Source of the DNA: JALOAT01 sp041677345 | GTDB taxonomy: Bacteria > Pseudomonadota > Gammaproteobacteria > Thiohalomonadales > Thiohalomonadaceae | Direction: 5' to 3' | DNA length: 18,758 nt | Assembly (NCBI GenBank): GCA_041677345.1 | Contig: JBAYQE010000049.1 | Coordinates: forward strand, 1-18,758 | Notes under the pieces: generated by a model | Told to the model about the DNA's origin: nothing | Seen by the model: the letters and a program-made list of their open reading frames with translations, nothing else | The model's database searches: none | Program-made: the position numbers and the translations under genes | Shown here: positions 14,293 to 18,758 of the stretch, piece after piece | Layout: each line of letters begins with the position of its first letter | Numbering within the stretch: position 1 is the stretch's first letter

Positions 14293-15717
14293 ATGCCTGC
14301 ACTGCCACGTCCACACCGTCCTACCACCTTGGAACTGCCACCGCGCACGGCGACACTCGCCGCCGAGACCGACGTGCTTGTGGTTGGCGGTGGTCCCGCA
14401 GGGATCGGTGCGGCACTGGGCGCGGCGGATGCGGGCGCCGACGTGGTACTGGCGGAACGCTACGGATTTTTTGGCGGCAATGCCACCGCGGCACTGGTCA
14501 TGCCGCTCATGTCCTATTTCACGCAACACCCGAAACCGCAGCGCACAGGCACCAAATACCTGCTCCCAACCGATCACGGCGCCGGCGAACCGGTGATCGC
14601 GGGGGTGCTGCAACGCTTTGTCACGCGCCTCATCGACGAGGGCGGTGCCATGGTGCCGAACCTCGACACAGGCTATACGGTGCCGTTCGATTCCGAGTTG
14701 TTCAAGCACGTGGCCCTGGAAATGGCGGACGAAGCCGGTGTGCATTTCCTGTTGCACGCGTTTGCCAGCGGCGTGGTGGGTGACGAGCGCGTGGAAGGGG
14801 TGATCTTCGAGACCAAGTCGGGGCCTCTGGTAGTGCGTGCCGGCGCCGTCGTGGACTGCACGGGTGACGGCGACGTGGCCGCCCGCGCGGGTGCACCCTA
14901 CGAACTGGGCGACAGTGATGGGCTGGTACAACCCATGACCCTGCTGTTCCGCATGGCGGAGTTCGAACGCATCGCCTTTCAAGCCTATGCCCGCGCCCAT
15001 CCCGACGAATGGCGCGGCGTCCACGGCCTGTGGTCCCTGGTGCGCAGCGCCACGGAAACCGGGGAACTCTCGCTGCCGCGTGAGGACATCCTGTTCTTTG
15101 CCACACCGCGTGAGCGTGAAGTGGCCGTGAACAGCACCCGCGTGACACGCTCCGTGCCGGTGCTCGGCACCGATGTATGGGACCTCAGCTACGCGGAATG
15201 GGAAAGCCGGCGCCAGATGCGGCAGATCACCACCTTCCTGCGCCGGTACGTGCCTGGTTTCGAGAAGGCCCATCTGGACCAAAGCGGCGTGGTGGGGGTG
15301 CGCGAGACACGGCGCTTCATCGGTGATTACCAGCTTACCGAAGAGGACGTACTCTCGGCGCGCAAGTTCGATGACGTCATCGCGCGCTGCAGCTACCCGA
15401 TCGACATGCACAACCCCAAGGGCAAGGGTACGGTGCTCAAGCGCCTCCCCCCTGGTGAGGCCTACGACATTCCGCTGCGCTGCCTGCTGCCGCGCAAGGC
15501 CGAGGGGCTGCTGGTGGCGGGACGCTGCATCTCCGGCACCCACGAGGCCCACTCGTCGTATCGCATCATGCCCGCCGCCATGGCCACCGGCCAAGCCGCG
15601 GGCGTCTGTGCCGCCCTCGCCGCCCTGCGCAACCGCCTCCCCCGGGAAACACCGGCGCGCGACGTGCAGGTCGAACTCCTGCGCCAAGGTGCCGACCTGC
15701 GCGGCATCACCCCATGA
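14293..15717 (+). CDS. FAD-dependent oxidoreductase (FAD_oxidored family)
   Basis: This 474-residue flavoprotein has an N-terminal dinucleotide fold VLVVGGGPAGIGAALGAADAG (28-48), with the ribose-binding Glu55 in VVLAERYGFFGGNAT. It also has a central VDCTGDGDVAARAGAP (187-202) and a C-terminal FAD-contacting 'EGLLVAGRCISGTHEAHSSY' (404-423) followed by MPAAMATGQAAGVCAAL. This pattern fits the PF12831-type family, whose members act on diverse and mostly unknown substrates. GVRETRRFIGDYQLTEEDV (335-353) is also typical of the family. No signal peptide is seen. It lies 2 bases after the pyruvyl transferase stop, so the pair are probably translationally coupled. The ATG at 14293 has GGGGAT 6 bases upstream; a TTG at 14287 overlaps the previous stop and is a less likely alternative. 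Confidence 0.85.
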   Translation: MPALPRPHRPTTLELPPRTATLAAETDVLVVGGGPAGIGAALGAADAGADVVLAERYGFFGGNATAALVMPLMSYFTQHPKPQRTGTKYLLPTDHGAGEPVIAGVLQRFVTRLIDEGGAMVPNLDTGYTVPFDSELFKHVALEMADEAGVHFLLHAFASGVVGDERVEGVIFETKSGPLVVRAGAVVDCTGDGDVAARAGAPYELGDSDGLVQPMTLLFRMAEFERIAFQAYARAHPDEWRGVHGLWSLVRSATETGELSLPREDILFFATPREREVAVNSTRVTRSVPVLGTDVWDLSYAEWESRRQMRQITTFLRRYVPGFEKAHLDQSGVVGVRETRRFIGDYQLTEEDVLSARKFDDVIARCSYPIDMHNPKGKGTVLKRLPPGEAYDIPLRCLLPRKAEGLLVAGRCISGTHEAHSSYRIMPAAMATGQAAGVCAALAALRNRLPRETPARDVQVELLRQGADLRGITP

Positions 15718-15732
15718 TCCCATAGGCACAAC

Positions 15733-15760
15733 GCGGTGCCGAAACCGGGCACCGCGGTTT
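15733..15760 (+). terminator. Intrinsic-terminator-like hairpin after the oxidoreductase
   Basis: GCGGTGCC (15733-15740) and GGCACCGC (15748-15755) form a perfect 8-bp stem with a 7-base loop 16 bases after the stop codon. GGTTT follows, a weak T-tract. It probably ends the pyruvyl transferase/oxidoreductase transcript. Confidence 0.55.
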
Positions 15761-15898
15761 GGCGCCCCACCTGCAGGTCATCCGGTTTGGTACCCAACCT
15801 CTGTGGCTCCTCCTTTGGCCGGGCGTCTCGGCGGACCGCCTCACCTTATGCATGACCCATCACGATTTCCCTTTCGTCCTATCCTGATTATCAGGGGC

Positions 15899-15978
15899 TT
15901 ATCGAAACATTTTCTGTGACGCATAAGGTGCTGATGGAAGACTAAGGTTTCGGTAAGCGTTGCCCCCCGTGCGGGGGC
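15899..15978 (+). promoter_or_regulatory. Possible promoter and leader hairpin of the ompA-like gene
   Basis: TTATCG (15899-15904) and CATAAG (15922-15927) are 17 bases apart in a locally A+T-richer stretch. Each only partly matches consensus. The predicted leader contains a 6-bp G+C stem, GCCCCC (15962-15967) with GGGGGC (15973-15978), that could stabilise the message. Apart from this and the hairpin at 15733, nothing was recognised in 15718-16009. Confidence 0.3.
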
Positions 15979-16009
15979 GAAGCACTCTCCAGACCGGGAG
16001 GACAGAGCC

Positions 16010-16705
16010 ATGGATAACAAGCCGTTCCGCGCATCCCTGATTGCCGGCGCGATTGCCATGACGGGATTTGCATCGGGCGCCTTCGCCCAGCAGGCACTTG
16101 GTTATGCCATCAGCAGTAATGGTGAGGTCGTGCGCAGCGGCTCGGGCGATTGCGTCCGCACATCTGCGGGCACGCCCGGCAGCAACATCGCAGCGAGCAT
16201 CGCATGCGATCCGGCCATCATCGGCAGCTTTGTGCCGATCCAGGCCGAGCCGACGGAAAGGGCTGAAGCGGTTCCAGCCCCTGCACCGACCGAGCCCATG
16301 CGTCGTATCTCCCTCGATACCGATACCACCTTCGGCTTCGACTCCGATCAACTTTCCGACCAGGGCAAGGAGAGACTGAACGAGATCGTTGAAGCCAGCA
16401 AACAGACGGAAAACATGCGGGTCACGATTACCGGTCACACCGACCGCATCGGCCCCGAGGAATACAACGAAGACCTCTCACGGCGTCGTGCCGAGGCCGT
16501 GAAGGAGTACCTGGTGTCCGAAGGGCTTCCTGACGAGAGCATCACCCTCGCCGCGGTCGGCGAATCCAATCCGGTGGTGCAATGCGAAGGCATGGCCGGC
16601 AATGCACTCATCGAGTGCCTGGAACCGAACCGCCGTTCAGAAGTGGAATTCGCGGCCTTCGCGCCGGTGGAAGAGCAAGAGGGCGAGCAGATGATGCGCG
16701 AGTGA
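16010..16705 (+). CDS. Exported OmpA-family peptidoglycan-binding protein
   Basis: This 231-residue protein has a Sec signal peptide (basic start, hydrophobic 9-20, cleavage likely after AFA, residue 26). It then has a short region (30-70) of the kind often written Y..DS.G.VVRSG.G.CWRT in OmpA relatives, here with Cys48 and Cys66. A Pro/Ala/Glu linker (80-97) leads to an OmpA C-terminal domain (about 100-216). That domain shows ITGHTDRIG (140-148, with Asp145), 'NEDLSRRRAEAVKEYL' (153-168, with Arg161) and NRRSEVEF (207-214), the residues that hold peptidoglycan diaminopimelate. No beta-barrel is present, so it is a periplasmic or outer-membrane-associated anchor and not a porin. Cys192 and Cys203 could form a second disulfide. 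GGGAGGA (15996-16002) precedes the ATG. It stands alone between a hairpin and the convergent yheS-like gene. Confidence 0.9.
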   Translation: MDNKPFRASLIAGAIAMTGFASGAFAQQALGYAISSNGEVVRSGSGDCVRTSAGTPGSNIAASIACDPAIIGSFVPIQAEPTERAEAVPAPAPTEPMRRISLDTDTTFGFDSDQLSDQGKERLNEIVEASKQTENMRVTITGHTDRIGPEEYNEDLSRRRAEAVKEYLVSEGLPDESITLAAVGESNPVVQCEGMAGNALIECLEPNRRSEVEFAAFAPVEEQEGEQMMRE

Positions 16706-16730
16706 CGTCATCCGCTAAGGTGCTGCGCGG

Positions 16731-16754
16731 CGCGACGGTACGCTAACCGTCGCG
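16731..16754. terminator. Bidirectional hairpin overlapping the yheS stop
   Basis: CGCGACGGT (16731-16739) and ACCGTCGCG (16746-16754) form a perfect 9-bp stem with a 6-base loop between the converging ompA-like and yheS-like genes. The right arm and loop encode the last codons and the stop (complement of 16743-16745) of yheS. No T-tract is seen. Confidence 0.45.
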
Positions 16755-18638
16755 TTGCGCTACTTCCAGCCGCTCCACCGCCGCGAGCCAGGCGTCTTCG
16801 GCTTCTGCCAGCGCCTGGTCCGCGGCGGCCTGATCCCGCAGCAGGACCTTGAGATCCTCTTTGTTGCGCTCGTCGTAGATGGCCGGATCGGCCAACAGGA
16901 CGTCGACCCGCGCCTTGTTGCGTCCACACTCGTCCAGGCGCTTCTCGCAACGCTCCACGTCCTTCTTGAGCGGGCGCAGGCGCTCGCGTTTTTCTGCTTC
17001 CTCGCGACGCCGGTCCTTGCGTGCCCCGGCACTGTTGTCCTTGTCGCCCGTCTCTTCGGTCACGTGGGCCAGACGTTGCGCCAGCCATACGCGGTAATCC
17101 TCCAGGTCACCGTCGAAGGACTGCGCTCGGCCCTCGCCCACCACCCAGAATTCGTCCGCCACACTGCGCAATAGATGGCGATCGTGCGACACCAGCACCA
17201 ATGCGCCTTCGTAGTCCTGCAACGCCACCGTGAGGGCGTGGCGCATGTCGATGTCCAGGTGATTGGTGGGCTCGTCCAGCAACAACAGGTTGGGTCGCTG
17301 GTAGACCACCAGGGCGAGCGCGAGGCGTGCCTTTTCGCCGCCCGAGAACGGTGCCACCGGTGCCAGCGCGCGATCGCCCACGAAGCCGAAGCCGCCCAGG
17401 AAATCGCGCAGGTCCTGCTCCGTGGCGCGCCCGTCCAGGCGTTGCATGTGCAATAGCGGCGAGGCCTGGGGATCGAGCATTTCGAGCTGGTGCTGGGCGA
17501 AATAGCCGATGCGCAGGTCCGGCGCCGGGGCGCGTTTGCCTGCAACGGGCGCGAGCGTGCCGGCGAGCAGCTTTACGAAGGTGGATTTGCCGGCGCCGTT
17601 CTGACCCAGCAGTCCGATACGCGCACCCGGCGCGAACACCGCACTCGCGCCGGCGACCACCGTGTGCTCGCCGTAGCCCGCAGCCACCTTCTCCAGCGCG
17701 AGCAGCGGATGCGGCAGTTTCTCGGGTGCGAGAAACCGGAAGCGGAAGGGAGAATCCACATGCGCCGGCGCCAGCAACTCCATGCGTGCCAGTGCCTTGA
17801 GGCGGCTCTGGGCCTGGCGTGCCTTGGTGGCCTTGGCGCGGAAGCGATCCACGAAGGACTGGATGTGGGCGATCTCGCGCTGCTGGCGTTCGAAGGCCAC
17901 CTGCTGCTGAGCCATGCGCTCGGCGCGACGCAGTTCGTAATCGGAGTAGTTCCCGCTCTGCAGGTCGGCCCGTTCCTGTTCGATGTGCAGGATGTGGTTG
18001 ACCACGCGATCGAGGAAATCGCGGTCATGGGAGATGAGCAGCAGCGTACCGGGGTAAGAAGCGAGCCAGTCCTCCAGCCACAGCACCGCATCCAGGTCCA
18101 GATGGTTGGTGGGCTCATCCAGCAACAGCAGGTCGGAGCGGCACATGAGGGCACGCGCCAGGTTGAGGCGCATACGCCAGCCGCCCGAGAACGAGCGCAC
18201 CGGGAGTGTCTGCTGATCACCGGCAAAGCCGAGACCATGCATGAGGCGCGCGGCACGGGCGTGCGCGCCATAGCCACCGATGCCGCCGAGGCGCGCGTGC
18301 AGCTCGCCCAGCGCCGCGCCGTCACCCCCGGCCTCTGCCTGGGCCAAGGCCCGCTCCACTGCGCGCAATTCCGCATCACCGTCCATCACGTAATCGATGG
18401 CGGGGGTGTCCACGGCCGGGGTTTCCTGGGCCACGTGGGCGATCACCCAGTCCGGCGGTGCGCTGAACTCGCCCGCGTCCGGCGACAGCTCACCGCGGAT
18501 AAGGGCGAACAGGCTGGACTTGCCGGCGCCATTGGCGCCCGTGACGCCGACGCGCTGGCCGGCATGGATAGCAAAAGCGGCATCGCGCACCAGCACCCGG
18601 GTGCCGCGCCGCAGGATCAGGTTGGTGAATTTCAGCAT
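16743..18638 (-). CDS. yheS: ABC-F family ATPase, YheS-type
   Basis: This 631-residue soluble protein has two ABC ATPase domains and no membrane segments. ABC-F proteins act on ribosomes; the exact role of YheS is not settled. Domain 1 has Walker A GANGAGKS (34-41), the signature FSGGWRMRLNLARAL (150-164) and Walker B LLLLDEPTNHLDLD (170-183). The interdomain arm/linker (about 215-310) contains 'SFVDRFRAKATKARQAQSR' and MELLAPAHVDSPFRF. Domain 2 has GQNGAGKS (345-352), FSGGEKARLALAL (431-443) and LLLLDEPTNHLDID (451-464). A charged C-terminal coiled-coil region (about 540-631) follows. 'FSGGWRMRLNLA', AHVD.PFRF and GYFAQHQLE match E. coli YheS as I recall it. The start at 18636-18638 (MLKFTNLILRRG) fits that family; the frame is open upstream but that part is low-complexity repeat DNA. 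The Shine-Dalgarno is weak. Confidence 0.93.
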   Translation of the reverse strand: MLKFTNLILRRGTRVLVRDAAFAIHAGQRVGVTGANGAGKSSLFALIRGELSPDAGEFSAPPDWVIAHVAQETPAVDTPAIDYVMDGDAELRAVERALAQAEAGGDGAALGELHARLGGIGGYGAHARAARLMHGLGFAGDQQTLPVRSFSGGWRMRLNLARALMCRSDLLLLDEPTNHLDLDAVLWLEDWLASYPGTLLLISHDRDFLDRVVNHILHIEQERADLQSGNYSDYELRRAERMAQQQVAFERQQREIAHIQSFVDRFRAKATKARQAQSRLKALARMELLAPAHVDSPFRFRFLAPEKLPHPLLALEKVAAGYGEHTVVAGASAVFAPGARIGLLGQNGAGKSTFVKLLAGTLAPVAGKRAPAPDLRIGYFAQHQLEMLDPQASPLLHMQRLDGRATEQDLRDFLGGFGFVGDRALAPVAPFSGGEKARLALALVVYQRPNLLLLDEPTNHLDIDMRHALTVALQDYEGALVLVSHDRHLLRSVADEFWVVGEGRAQSFDGDLEDYRVWLAQRLAHVTEETGDKDNSAGARKDRRREEAEKRERLRPLKKDVERCEKRLDECGRNKARVDVLLADPAIYDERNKEDLKVLLRDQAAADQALAEAEDAWLAAVERLEVAQRDG

Positions 18639-18673
18639 GGCCGCGCAGTTTACCCGCGGCCTTATGGAAGAGG

Positions 18674-18758
18674 AACCACGGGGGACACGGGGAATGGAAG
18701 ACGAGCCGCGGAAGGCGTAGGTCACGTTGCGAAGCTACGTGACATGTTCGAGCCGCGC
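18674..18758. repeat. Inverted-repeat element D, left part, cut by window end
   Basis: An arm-like stretch AACCACGGGGGACACGGGG (18674-18692) resembles the outer arm of element C. Positions 18715-18745 are identical over 31 bases to 6411-6441 inside element A, including the GTCACGT/ACGTGAC hairpin with a GAA loop. The following bases (TTC, CCGC) also partly agree. The right arm would lie beyond the window. The 120 bases upstream of yheS hold only this repeat and no clear promoter. Confidence 0.7.

Noticed and set aside
14059..15729. 556-codon open frame antisense to the FAD oxidoreductase
   Set aside because: It is a shadow of high third-position G+C in the real gene; its translation is His/Gly/Arg-rich and has no domain, while the sense protein has a full FAD fold.
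18639..18725. N-terminal extension of yheS to 18725
   Set aside because: The extension is Ser/Arg/Pro-rich translation of repeat element D; family members begin at the MLKFTNL position.

Overview
The window is high-G+C DNA with dense bacterial coding. It most resembles a chromosomal segment of a gammaproteobacterium, perhaps from the Chromatiales/Ectothiorhodospiraceae. That inference rests on an ABC-F ATPase that reads as a close YheS homologue, a proteobacterial TrkH, an OmpA-like protein with the GECWRT-type region, and proteobacteria-style intergenic repeats. No phage, IS transposase, rRNA, tRNA or CRISPR was recognised.

Layout. (1) 1-205: the 3' end of a + strand gene that looks like the SpoVR C-terminus and carries an apparent 1-base frameshift. 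(2) 247-1716 (-): a KdpD-like sensor kinase without the cytosolic KdpD/Usp half, divergent from trkH (1860-3305, +). This makes a potassium-themed pair with no kdpE or kdpFABC in view. (3) 3344-4180: a RibD-C/dihydrofolate-reductase-like protein just downstream of trkH. (4) 4357-12091: an alpha-glucan block on the + strand, comprising glgB, glgE and a fused trehalose synthase-maltokinase (treS-mak). (5) 12162-12815: a PmtA-like methyltransferase. (6) 13151-15717: a two-gene unit of a CsaB-like polysaccharide pyruvyl transferase and an FAD-dependent oxidoreductase, ending at a hairpin. (7) 16010-16705: an exported OmpA-family peptidoglycan-binding protein. (8) 16743-18638 (-): yheS-type ABC-F ATPase, convergent with the ompA-like gene over a hairpin.

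How the genes work together. The established GlgE pathway explains the central block. TreS interconverts trehalose and maltose, Mak phosphorylates maltose to maltose 1-phosphate, GlgE polymerises it into linear alpha-1,4-glucan, and GlgB adds alpha-1,6 branches. All four activities are encoded within about 8 kb, with no glgA or glgC in the window.

The main non-coding signal is a set of large inverted-repeat elements. They fill the gaps glgB/glgE (A), glgE/treS-mak (B) and methyltransferase/pyruvyl transferase (C), and a fourth (D) lies upstream of yheS and is cut by the window end. Their arms are built from short CACGGAG- or CGCAAAG-type words. A and D share an identical 31-base hairpin-containing core. 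Other points of note are a near-leaderless promoter on the kdpD-like gene, a loss of most of the ATP-lid segment in that kinase, and start regions folded into hairpins in two genes. No clearly new protein system was found; the strongest leads are the repeat family and the pyruvyl transferase/oxidoreductase pair.
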